Of a stretch of 7,555 nt of DNA, positions 1 through 6,329 are shown piece by piece. Below the pieces are notes generated by a model, which did no database searches, was not told the DNA's origin, and saw nothing but the letters and a program-made list of their open reading frames with translations. Source of the stretch: Synechococcaceae cyanobacterium RL_1_2 (GTDB lineage Bacteria > Cyanobacteriota > Cyanobacteriia > Cyanobacteriales > JAAUPO01); the NCBI GenBank assembly GCA_012033095.1, contig JAAUPO010000099.1, forward strand, positions 1-7,555, given 5' to 3'. Every line of letters begins with the position of its first letter. Within the stretch, counting starts at the first letter, position 1. The position numbers and the translations under genes were made by a program.

Positions 1-118
1 CTAATGTTAATTACGTTTTGGGCTTAATTAAGCATTGATTATAAGCAGGTTTTCGATCGAACACCCCTAGTAGATGTCTTTTTATGAATCTTGGCTGGGT
101 CTTCAGGGATTAAACAAT
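1..118. other. Left-edge segment with no recognised feature
   Basis: I see no convincing gene, RNA or promoter here. A short open frame begins at ATG 74, runs into the adjacent MITE and stops at 230-232 (52 codons). It has no recognisable protein character and depends on the inserted element, so I do not call it a gene. The segment lies past the 3' end of ribD and probably separates it from a neighbour outside the window. Confidence 0.5.
113..118. repeat. Target-site duplication of MITE copy 1, left half
   Basis: AACAAT here is repeated at 231-236, directly on the other side of the element. Six bases is also the duplication length seen at the second copy, which supports the assignment. Confidence 0.65.
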
Positions 119-230
119 CAGGACTTACGCAAAAATTTCGATTCTGTCCTCGGAACCATGATGTTTGGGGACAATCGTTCAAGCAAGTCCACCAAATTTG
201 GGGGATTTAGGGGGCTTGTGCGTAAGTCCT
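119..230 (+). mobile_element. MITE-like element, copy 1 (112 bp)
   Basis: The ends are inverted repeats: AGGACTTACGCA at 120-131 and TGCGTAAGTCCT at 219-230. The element has no coding capacity of its own. The 6-bp word AACAAT occurs immediately outside both ends (113-118 and 231-236), as expected for a target-site duplication if the element starts at the C at 119. A second copy in reverse orientation lies at 1414-1535. The insertion is 7 bp beyond the ribD stop codon. From memory, similar ends occur on small dispersed elements in many cyanobacteria, and the parent transposase family is not identified here. A non-autonomous element moved in trans is the best reading. Confidence 0.8.
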
Positions 231-236
231 AACAAT
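231..236. repeat. Target-site duplication of MITE copy 1, right half
   Basis: AACAAT matches 113-118. It sits one base before the ribD stop codon (238-240, minus strand), so the element inserted just outside the coding region. Confidence 0.65.
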
Positions 237-237
237 A

Positions 238-1371
238 TTACAAATAACCTTCAATCACAATGTCGCGATCGATCATGTATGTATAAACATTTTTTAACAA
301 TAAAGCCTCGTCCATATTCACACTACCTAAATTACCCACAGGGGTAGGAGCTTGATCACCGCCAATAATTTTGGGAGCCACAAAAGCAATTACCTTTTGG
401 ATTACCCCTTGACTAATCGCAGCAGCAGACAGATTGCCCCCACATTCCCAGAGCACCGACGATAGACCTCGATGGTATAAATCCTCCATCACGGCCAAAG
501 GCGTTAAACACTCTAACGTTACCACCTCTAACCCCCGCTGCTCTAAGTGGGCTTTAAATGCTGGATTACCCTGGGGCCCAGTAAATACTAAGGTTGGGGG
601 GCTAGGAGGGATAGGATTATTCACCGTTGGGGCAAAACTAGGGTGCTTGGGATCAGGCCAAAGGTGGGCATCTAGGGGTAAATCAAGGGTTTCACTCATC
701 ACTACCCGAAGGGGATTATGGTCAACTACGCCGTGGGTGGTGAGTTTAGGGTTGTCCTGGCGTACGGTATTTCCCCCTACAATGACGGCATCACAGGCCC
801 CCCTTAATTCATGGACTTTAATTCGGGACTGGGGACAACTAATCCAACGACTATGGCCATGGCTAGTACCAATTTTCCCATCGAGGGTCATGGCATACTT
901 CAACAGCCCAAAGGGTAATTGATGGGTGATCCGGTGGATGAAGGCTTCATTGAGTTGACGGCATTGTTCTTCTTCTAAACCGACTTTTACGGTAATACCC
1001 GCAGCCCGCAGGCGTTCTATGCCGCCACCGGCTACCCGGGGATCGGGATCCACCATGCCCACGATTACTTCTTTGACTTGGGCTTCAACCAAAGCTTCAC
1101 TACAGGGGGGGGTGCGCCCATAGTGGTTGCAGGGTTCTAAGCTGACATAGACCGTGGCCCCCCGGGCCCGATCGCCGGCTGCCCTGAGGGCAATACTCGG
1201 CGTGGGGTTGACCTGCATCCTGGAGTGGAACCCTTCGCCAACTATGTGCTGGTCTTTCACAATTACGGAACCGACCATGGGATTGGGGGCGGTGCGGCCG
1301 AGGGCTTGGCGGGCAAGGGCCAAACATCGTTGCATCATCTCGCGATCGAAGGGGGTAAAGGGTTGGGCCAT
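238..1371 (-). CDS. ribD: RibD, bifunctional riboflavin deaminase/reductase, with a damaged deaminase motif
   Basis: RibD carries out two steps of riboflavin synthesis in the cytoplasm: zinc-dependent deamination of the pyrimidine intermediate, then NADPH-dependent reduction of its ribosyl side chain. The frame has 377 codons, a normal family length. The deaminase domain covers about residues 8-150 and shows PNPMVGSVIV (29-38) and the zinc-cysteine motif LEPC-x8-C (Cys81, Cys90). The reductase domain follows, with KYAMTLDGKI (158-167), DAVIVGGNTVRQDNP (194-208), WECGG (308-312) and VAPKIIGG (331-338). The usual AGxPHAE segment, which supplies a zinc histidine and the catalytic glutamate, is missing. 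Residues 52-59 read MQVNPTPS instead, while AGQPHAE is encoded in another frame at the same place. This looks like a +2 change near 1217-1218 compensated by -2 near 1194-1196. As written, the deaminase should be inactive. ATG at 1371 suits family alignment; no strong Shine-Dalgarno sequence is visible. MITEs lie close to both ends. Confidence 0.93.
   Translation of the reverse strand: MAQPFTPFDREMMQRCLALARQALGRTAPNPMVGSVIVKDQHIVGEGFHSRMQVNPTPSIALRAAGDRARGATVYVSLEPCNHYGRTPPCSEALVEAQVKEVIVGMVDPDPRVAGGGIERLRAAGITVKVGLEEEQCRQLNEAFIHRITHQLPFGLLKYAMTLDGKIGTSHGHSRWISCPQSRIKVHELRGACDAVIVGGNTVRQDNPKLTTHGVVDHNPLRVVMSETLDLPLDAHLWPDPKHPSFAPTVNNPIPPSPPTLVFTGPQGNPAFKAHLEQRGLEVVTLECLTPLAVMEDLYHRGLSSVLWECGGNLSAAAISQGVIQKVIAFVAPKIIGGDQAPTPVGNLGSVNMDEALLLKNVYTYMIDRDIVIEGYL
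1195..1218 (-). other. ribD: Compensated frameshift over the RibD HAE motif
   Basis: The main frame encodes MQVNPTPS here. The neighbouring frame encodes AGQPHAE, with CAC GCC GAG read on the minus strand from 1204 to 1196. Removing AT at 1217-1218 and restoring two bases near 1194-1196 would give HSR-AGQPHAE-xx-ALRAAG, the family pattern. Restoring one G and one T would make the two x residues V and F, a common form, but that exact repair is a guess. It may be a real inactivating mutation or a sequence error. Confidence 0.8.
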
Positions 1372-1407
1372 GGGAACCTATCGCTGAAATTATCCCTATA
1401 ACCTAAC

Positions 1408-1413
1408 ATTGCT
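1408..1413. repeat. Target-site duplication of MITE copy 2, left half
   Basis: ATTGCT here is repeated at 1536-1541. It differs from the duplication at copy 1, so the two copies inserted independently. Confidence 0.65.
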
Positions 1414-1535
1414 AGGACTTACGCAAAAGCCCCCTAAATCCCCCGAATTTGGTGGACTTGCTTGAACGATTGTCCTCAAACATCCCCAAACGTGATGGTT
1501 CCCAGGACAGAATGGAAATTTTTGCATAAATCCTG
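1414..1535 (-). mobile_element. MITE-like element, copy 2 (122 bp, reverse orientation)
   Basis: Read on the minus strand, this aligns along its whole length with copy 1 at 119-230. The right end on the plus strand carries GCATAAATCCTG, a diverged terminal repeat, and the left end carries AGGACTTACGCA. ATTGCT flanks both sides (1408-1413 and 1536-1541) as a 6-bp target-site duplication. It is 10 bp longer than copy 1 because it keeps one extra ATGTTTGAGG unit. It lies 42 bp upstream of the ribD start codon and 140 bp upstream of tamB, so it could affect promoters on either side. It has no coding capacity. Confidence 0.82.
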
Positions 1536-1541
1536 ATTGCT
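1536..1541. repeat. Target-site duplication of MITE copy 2, right half
   Basis: ATTGCT matches 1408-1413 directly outside the element. Confidence 0.65.
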
Positions 1542-1675
1542 AAACCTAATCTCAAAGTAGCCATCTATGATTATTGACTGGGGGATTAATTTTTATAAAA
1601 ACCCCAAGGGTTAAGCTATGGTAGAGACACATCCATCCCAACACCCTATTTACTTTGTTTTAAGTACACCCATCC

Positions 1676-2455
1676 ATGGAACAACCGGAATCTGCCCCTA
1701 CCAAACGTCGGCGTAAATTATGGTTATGGCTTGGTCTATCCTTAGCTTTAGTGGGGGGGACTATGGCGGCTAGTTGGTATTTCGTCAAACGTCAACTGTC
1801 CCCAATTATTTCTGCTCAATTAACCTCTACCCTCGATCGCCCGTTTAATTTAGGTGCGGTCACCCATATCAGCCCCAACAGTATTACCTTCGGCCCTTCC
1901 ACCTTACCCCCCACCGCTAAGGATCCGGATTATCTTGATTTAGCGTCTTTAACGGTTAGTTTCAATCCTCTGACTGCGATTACGAAAAAAGCGATCGCGG
2001 TGGACATTACGGTGGATCAACCTCAATTGTATTTAGAACAGGATCAAGATCGCCGCTGGGTTAACATCCAGGTAAAACCACCCCAGGGGGATAGGGCGAT
2101 TGAAGTGGCCCTCAATGATTTTAAAGTCAGGGATGGGGTGATTACGTTAGTCCCGAGGAACCGCGCCCAGGAATTACAACCAGCGGTAGTGACGACCGTT
2201 GAATATCTAAACGGTAAATTTAAGGAGCAAAACGATCGCTTAGATTTTGAATTAGCTGGCAGTTTTAACCCAGAAGCAACGTTTAAATCCCAAGGGCGGG
2301 TACAGCTTAGTTCTAAGGCTTTAGCGGTTGAAATTATCGGGAAACAGTTACCCGCTAGTTATGCCACCTCTTTGCTTCCCCTGCCGTTTAAGGTGAGTCA
2401 GGGCCAGGTGGATACGGATTTAGCGATCGTGTTAAACCCGATCGGGATTTATTAA
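1676..2455 (+). CDS. tamB block 1: N-terminus with membrane anchor
   Basis: This 259-codon frame starts at ATG 1676. It carries a basic cluster (residues 10-14), one hydrophobic segment (15-37) and the typical cyanobacterial TamB start: RPFNLGAVTHISPNSITFGP (54-73), a DP-x-x-L-D-L-A-S-L region, SFNPL (95-99), then QPQLYLEQD. The last five or so codons before the stop at 2453-2455 are out of frame; homology-like sequence passes to another frame near 2437. If translated alone, it would give a membrane-anchored stub of about 29 kDa without the groove or the C-terminal domain. Confidence 0.8.
   Translation: MEQPESAPTKRRRKLWLWLGLSLALVGGTMAASWYFVKRQLSPIISAQLTSTLDRPFNLGAVTHISPNSITFGPSTLPPTAKDPDYLDLASLTVSFNPLTAITKKAIAVDITVDQPQLYLEQDQDRRWVNIQVKPPQGDRAIEVALNDFKVRDGVITLVPRNRAQELQPAVVTTVEYLNGKFKEQNDRLDFELAGSFNPEATFKSQGRVQLSSKALAVEIIGKQLPASYATSLLPLPFKVSQGQVDTDLAIVLNPIGIY
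2434..2447 (+). other. tamB frameshift 1 (one base missing)
   Basis: The sense passes from the frame of 1676 to the frame one base earlier, between LAIVLN and PDRDLL. One extra A or C in AAACCC (2434-2439) would repair it. The exact base is not determinable, and it is the only shift not clearly tied to a single run. Confidence 0.7.
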
Positions 2456-2562
2456 TGGATGGGGAAGTGCTGTTGAAGGATGTCACTGGCAAAATTCCCC
2501 AATTGCCCCAACCCTTTAGCAAGACCAATGGCAAAATTAGGTTTGATCGGAAAAAAAATTGA
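2437..2562 (+). other. tamB block 2: short shifted segment
   Basis: Only about 40 codons long, this frame reads PDRDLLMDGEVLLKDVTG and continues to NGKIRFDRKK, then meets a stop at 2560-2562. The content continues block 1 and leads into block 3. The pattern of a G-E-V-x-L-K-D-V strand followed by a G-K-I-R-F strand is typical of TamB repeats. An ATG at 2455 lies in it, but I see it as an internal codon, not a start. Confidence 0.75.
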
Positions 2563-2761
2563 TTTTGCTGGGGTAACCACTAACTTCGATCAACTTGGGG
2601 GAGTACTGGGGGGTTACATTGATTTACAAAATGGTTTTGCCTTATCGGCGGAGGTGGAGCCGGCGAAGGTAACGGCGGTACTAAAGGCGTTTAATTTACC
2701 AAAATTAAGCTTTCCGCTAACGGGGGAACTGGCGGCGAGGGTTAACCTGATGGGGCGTTGA
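2480..2761 (+). CDS. tamB block 3: repeat-region fragment
   Basis: The frame is open from ATG 2480, but only the part from about 2552 reads as TamB: KKIDFAGVTTNFDQLGGVLG, then LQNGFALSAEVEPAKVTAVL and LPLTGEL-like strands (here SFPLTGELAARVNLMG). Codons 2480-2551 are the shadow of block 2. It stops at 2759-2761, just after a G4 run that needs one more G to continue into block 4. As a stand-alone protein it has neither anchor nor C-terminal domain. Confidence 0.7.
   Translation: MSLAKFPNCPNPLARPMAKLGLIGKKIDFAGVTTNFDQLGGVLGGYIDLQNGFALSAEVEPAKVTAVLKAFNLPKLSFPLTGELAARVNLMGR
2551..2558 (+). other. tamB frameshift 2 (extra A in A8)
   Basis: Eight A residues stand where seven would give DRKKIDFAG. 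It cancels the first shift. A8 is also a sequence on which RNA polymerase can slip, so some full-frame product could arise without a DNA change. Confidence 0.75.
2752..2755 (+). other. tamB frameshift 3 (missing G in G4)
   Basis: A fifth G gives NLMGALNSPITK, joining blocks 3 and 4 across a typical family turn. Confidence 0.75.
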
Positions 2762-3045
2762 ACAGTCCCATTACGAAGGTCTCAGCCCGGGCCCTTACCC
2801 CTATTACCGTCGATCGCGTTGAGTTACAAAATGTCACGGCGGATGTGGCGATCATGGGCGGGGTGATGATGGTGCGATCGAGTCAAGGGAACTTATCTAG
2901 TGGTGGCCAGGTAAGGGCAAAGGGTCAGATTGCTTTTCCGACGAAAACTAAACCAACCCTAGTGGCGTTGGATGTCAATGGCATGGGGTTAATACCACTG
3001 CGATCGTGGCAACATATCGCCCCCAACCCCTACCGATCAACCTAG
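2758..3045 (+). CDS. tamB block 4: repeat-region fragment
   Basis: The frame can be opened at TTG 2758, but this Leu is more likely internal: with a restored G the junction reads NLMGALNSPITK, a G-x-L-N-x-P turn that recurs in TamB proteins. It continues with VDRVELQNVTADVAI and GNLSSGGQVRAKGQI strands. After GMG at about 2988 the true frame moves on, and the last 18 codons (2989-3042) are out-of-frame filler before the stop. It overlaps block 5 by 40 bp. Confidence 0.7.
   Translation: MNSPITKVSARALTPITVDRVELQNVTADVAIMGGVMMVRSSQGNLSSGGQVRAKGQIAFPTKTKPTLVALDVNGMGLIPLRSWQHIAPNPYRST
2985..2988 (+). other. tamB frameshift 4 (missing G in G4)
   Basis: A fifth G gives NGMGVNTTAIVATYRPQPLP, joining blocks 4 and 5. 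Confidence 0.72.
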
Positions 3046-3911
3046 GCCCCTCCTCCTTCAAGGCCAAAGTGGTAACTAGGATTAGGCCAGAGGGTTTTAG
3101 GTTAAATCAAGTGACTGCCCTAGGTACGGCCACCATGAACCTGGGCCAGGGTCAGGTGAACGCCACTAGATGGCAACTCGATCGCGGAGAACTATCTGCC
3201 GAAGTTAATCTGAATAATCTGAATTTACGGGCCCTGTACCCCACCATTCCTGAACAATTAGCCAGCGGTAATTTGGCAGGCCAGGGTACCGTCCAGACGA
3301 GGATTGACAATGGGCAAGGGAATCTCCAAACCAAGGGTAGGTTTACAGTGGATACGGCCTTTGGTCGGACGAATGTTCAACGGTTTACCCTCCAACAAGA
3401 CCAATGGCAAGCGTTGGCGAGTACTTCCATTGCTAACCTTGGCCGCCTAGCCCCTAGCTTAGCTCCCCTCGGTCGTGCTAATGGGACTTTTACCCTGGAC
3501 GGTAACCTCACCACCAAACAAATTACTGGTAGTGGCTTAGCGGAAATGGCGGGGGGCACCATCACTGCTGAAAATATTGCCATCGATCCACAAACCTGGG
3601 CTGCTGAGATTAAAACCCGTAATGTTAACCTGGCCCCGATCGCCAATCTCACCAGTCCCGCGATCGCTAATAGTTCCTTTGCGATCGCCGGATTGATGGG
3701 CGACGTGACCCCGGAGACACTGACCCTAAAAGGAAAAGGGCAAATTCGCTTAGGCCAAGGCCAGATCGCCATTGATCGCTTTAACCTCCAGGATGGCCGT
3801 TGGCAAGGAGGAGCTACCGCCCAAAACCTTGACCCCAAAACCTTTAAGCTCCCCTTTGCCCAAAACCTAGGGGGGAGCAGCCCAGGGGTCAGGCCAGATC
3901 AGAAGCTTTGA
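3006..3911 (+). CDS. tamB block 5: beta-repeat fragment
   Basis: This 301-codon frame begins at ATG 3006, but the coding sense extends back to about 2988 (VNTTAIVATYRPQPLPINLGP when joined to block 4). It holds many short alternating strands, for example LNQVTALGTATMNLGQGQV, NGTFTLDGNLTTKQITGSGL and LTLKGKGQIRLGQGQIAIDR, as expected for the periplasmic groove. After QNLGG at 3870-3875 the sense passes to block 6, and the final codons to the stop at 3909-3911 are out of frame. There are no catalytic motifs, and none are expected in this family. Confidence 0.78.
   Translation: MATYRPQPLPINLGPSSFKAKVVTRIRPEGFRLNQVTALGTATMNLGQGQVNATRWQLDRGELSAEVNLNNLNLRALYPTIPEQLASGNLAGQGTVQTRIDNGQGNLQTKGRFTVDTAFGRTNVQRFTLQQDQWQALASTSIANLGRLAPSLAPLGRANGTFTLDGNLTTKQITGSGLAEMAGGTITAENIAIDPQTWAAEIKTRNVNLAPIANLTSPAIANSSFAIAGLMGDVTPETLTLKGKGQIRLGQGQIAIDRFNLQDGRWQGGATAQNLDPKTFKLPFAQNLGGSSPGVRPDQKL
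3870..3875 (+). other. tamB frameshift 5 (extra G in G6)
   Basis: Five G residues in place of six give QNLGGAAQGSGQIRSFDL, joining blocks 5 and 6 without the stop at 3909. Confidence 0.75.
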
Positions 3912-6291
3912 TCTCAAGGGCATTAGTTTAAGCGGTAATGCCTATCTCCGAACCCCTAGGGAACAGGTCAATATCCCTAAGCTCGGCCTCGATCGCGGCC
4001 AACTCCACCTCACCACCTCCCTCGGTTCCAATGGGTTAAACCTGGGCCAATTTAATCCCCAACTCAAAGGCCAAGTAAAAGGGGAAATTACAAGTACCAT
4101 CGACCTCCTAAACCTGGATAACTTTGATCTAACCAACGTCACCGCCCAAGGTAATTTACTGTTGACGAGGGGTTTACCGTTCCTCGATCGCCCCATTCAA
4201 ACCCGATGGCAATGGCAGGATAACCAATTAACCATCGCCGAAGCCCAAGGGGAAGGATTCAGCACCCAAGGCACCATTACCCTTAAACCCGAACTATTGG
4301 GATCGGGGTTAGCAGCCATTAAAACCATGGATCTAGATGTGATGGCGAAGGATCTAGATGGGGCCCAACTTAAACCTTTTTTACCGGCCAATCTCCAACG
4401 TTTTCCCCTGGCTAGCACCGTGAGCATGGAGGGCCAGGTAGGGGGCAATCCCCTCCAACCTAGAGTTAATTTGGCTCTGGATATGACTAAAAGCCGGTTT
4501 GCTAATGTTCGATTTGAGCCGACCTATCGGGGCCATGTCACCATCGATGGCACAGGGTTAAACCTCAATCTCCGCCATGAAGCTAATTATTTATCCGCCA
4601 CCCTCGATCGCAATTATCAACCCCTGGTGGTAAGGGTAGATCATCCCCAACTCCAACTAGATCTTGAACGTACTGGTGCTAACGTTGCGCTCGGAGTAAA
4701 TCGTTTTAATCTTGATAATTTAAGTTATTTACCCCAGCTTCAAACCCTCAACTTCAACCCAGCTATGGCCAGGGTATTTCCCAATGGATTAACGGAAAAC
4801 CTAGGGGGACAAATCAATGCCAGGGCTGAATTTGAGCTGAAGGAGGGTTTTGGTTGGGGCACGATCGCGATCGACAATCCCACGGTAAGTAATATTAAAG
4901 GCGATCGCTTAGCCCTCGAATTTCGCCGAGATGGGAAGGAAATTACCATTGCCAACGGTGAACTAATCCAAGCTAACGCCATGGGCAACTATCAATTTAA
5001 CGGTAGCTTCCACGATGCCAACCATTGGCAGGGCCAACTAGAGTTTACTGACACCAACGTGAATGATGTACTAGTGGCCATGAGGATCGGCAATCTAGAT
5101 GACCTGATTAACCTACAAGAACCCTCCACCATCGTCAACCAAGGCAATTTCCCCACCATGAAACTGGGTTTACCACCCAAGGCTTCCCTGGAGGAACAAT
5201 TGCGGCGTATTTCAGAAATTTCCGTCCTCAATGCCCAACGCCGCCAAACCGAAAAAGAGGCCTCCTATATTCCCCCCCTCCTGGATCTTGATGGTTCCCT
5301 CCAGGGGAAAGTTGCCTTTAACAACGATCGCGGTAACCTGGCCATCGATTTTGATTTAGCGGGGGAACAATGGAATTGGGCCGATCGCTATCAAGCCTCG
5401 GAACTAATGGCCAAAGGAACCCTAGGGGAAGGAAAAATTCAATTAGCAGACTTGAAAGTAAATCTGCGCTCCCTAAATAATCCCCGACGACCGGGGGGAT
5501 TATTCGCCATGAAGGGGGTGATTGGGGATACCCAACAACTGCAAGTGACCATGGAAATTTCCGTGGCGATTAATCCATTTGTGAGCTTACCCCCCAGCAT
5601 TGGTTTTGATGGATTAATTAATGTGCGTAGTAATATCACCGGCAAGTTCACTAACCCCAAAGCCCTCGGCTCCATTGAAGTCAAGGATGTGGTGATCAAT
5701 AACACCGCGATCGCGTCCACCGTCGGCAGTTTTAGCTATAACATCGGCGATGATCCCGCCCAACTAGACTTTTTTATCGGGGCCCAACTCCAAAATAACC
5801 AAAAACCCCTCAGGGTAGAAGGCACCATTCCCTATCAATTACCCTTTGCCACGATCGCCCCCAACAGTAACAATTTAAACATTGCTGTCAACTTAGAAAA
5901 TGAAGGTTTTACCCTCCTCAATATCCTCTCCAAGGATCAATTACAGTGGCTAGCAGGGGAAGGCTCAGCCCAATTAAATATTAGTGGCAACTTTAACCCT
6001 GATGATGGGCCCTTAGCCCAAACCCTAGTTACAGAAGGCAAAGTAATCCTCAAGGATGCCAAAATTGCCTCCCAATTTTTACCTAACGATCCCCTCACCA
6101 ATGTCAACGGAGAAATTACCTTTGATCTCAATCAAGTCAATGTGAATAACTTTGCTGGCACCTTTGGCGGCGGCAACGTCTCCGCTACTGGCTCCTTACC
6201 CATTATCTTCAGTCGTAATCTCGATAACCCCCTCACCATCAACCTCGATCGCTTAGGCTTAAAACTCAAAATATCTATAACGGCGGCGTAG
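3871..6291 (+). CDS. tamB block 6: main groove region
   Basis: This is the longest intact block, about 806 codons between stops at 3868 and 6289. It begins in sense with GGAAQGSGQIRSFDLKGISL, so there is no true start; the first usable codon is TTG 4162, giving 709 codons. It has repeated beta strands with turns such as GQVGGNPLQPRVNL, GKVAFNNDRGNLAIDFDLAG and NITGKFTNPKALGSIEVKD. The 3' part (from about 6030) enters the conserved C-terminal domain with DAKIASQFLPNDPLTNVNGE. It ends because an A4 run at 6268-6271 is one base short; the last seven codons are out of frame. Confidence 0.82.
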   Translation, partial: GGAAQGSGQIRSFDLKGISLSGNAYLRTPREQVNIPKLGLDRGQLHLTTSLGSNGLNLGQFNPQLKGQVKGEITSTIDLLNLDNFDLTNVTAQGNLLLTRGLPFLDRPIQTRWQWQDNQLTIAEAQGEGFSTQGTITLKPELLGSGLAAIKTMDLDVMAKDLDGAQLKPFLPANLQRFPLASTVSMEGQVGGNPLQPRVNLALDMTKSRFANVRFEPTYRGHVTIDGTGLNLNLRHEANYLSATLDRNYQPLVVRVDHPQLQLDLERTGANVALGVNRFNLDNLSYLPQLQTLNFNPAMARVFPNGLTENLGGQINARAEFELKEGFGWGTIAIDNPTVSNIKGDRLALEFRRDGKEITIANGELIQANAMGNYQFNGSFHDANHWQGQLEFTDTNVNDVLVAMRIGNLDDLINLQEPSTIVNQGNFPTMKLGLPPKASLEEQLRRISEISVLNAQRRQTEKEASYIPPLLDLDGSLQGKVAFNNDRGNLAIDFDLAGEQWNWADRYQASELMAKGTLGEGKIQLADLKVNLRSLNNPRRPGGLFAMKGVIGDTQQLQVTMEISVAINPFVSLPPSIGFDGLINVRSNITGKFTNPKALGSIEVKDVVINNTAIASTVGSFSYNIGDDPAQLDFFIGAQLQNNQKPLRVEGTIPYQLPFATIAPNSNNLNIAVNLENEGFTLLNILSKDQLQWLAGEGSAQLNISGNFNPDDGPLAQTLVTEGKVILKDAKIASQFLPNDPLTNVNGEITFDLNQVNVNNFAGTFGGGNVSATGSLPIIFSRNLDNPLTINLDRLGLKLKISITAA
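6268..6271 (+). other. tamB frameshift 6 (missing A in A4)
   Basis: A fifth A gives LKLKNIYNGGVAGNIQV, the family pattern of a Y-x-G-G-x-x-G-N turn, and joins blocks 6 and 7. Confidence 0.8.
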
Positions 6292-6329
6292 CCGGTAACA
6301 TCCAAGTCCTCGGCTCGGCCCTAAGCCCA

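Larger units (their letters stand above)
1372..1675. other. Divergent ribD-tamB intergenic region
   Basis: This 304-bp gap must hold the promoters of both genes. Forty percent of it is MITE copy 2. The part next to tamB (1542-1675) has TTGACT at 1574-1579, a palindrome TTTTTATAAAAA at 1590-1601 inside GGGG...CCCC, and TATGGT at 1617-1622. None forms a properly spaced -35/-10 pair, so I do not call a promoter. The side next to ribD has GATAAT on the minus strand at 1394-1389, a possible -10, without a recognisable -35. There is no FMN riboswitch-like sequence and no clear Shine-Dalgarno before either start. Confidence 0.5.

Noticed and set aside
74..232. 52-codon open frame running into MITE copy 1
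   Set aside because: Two thirds of it is MITE sequence, and removing the element leaves a frame antisense to ribD without protein character.
434..922. 162-codon open frame on the plus strand
   Set aside because: It lies wholly antisense to well-conserved RibD codons and has an unnatural composition rich in W, P and S.
1372..1413. FMN riboswitch before ribD
   Set aside because: Only 42 bp remain between the start codon and the MITE, with none of the conserved RFN sequence blocks.
113..1541. Composite transposon carrying ribD
   Set aside because: The outermost flanking words do not match each other as one duplication; each element has its own 6-bp duplication.
1574..1622. tamB promoter (TTGACT with TATAAA, or TATGGT alone)
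   Set aside because: The first pair is only 14 bp apart and the second -10-like word has no -35. AT-rich cyanobacterial spacers give such words by chance.
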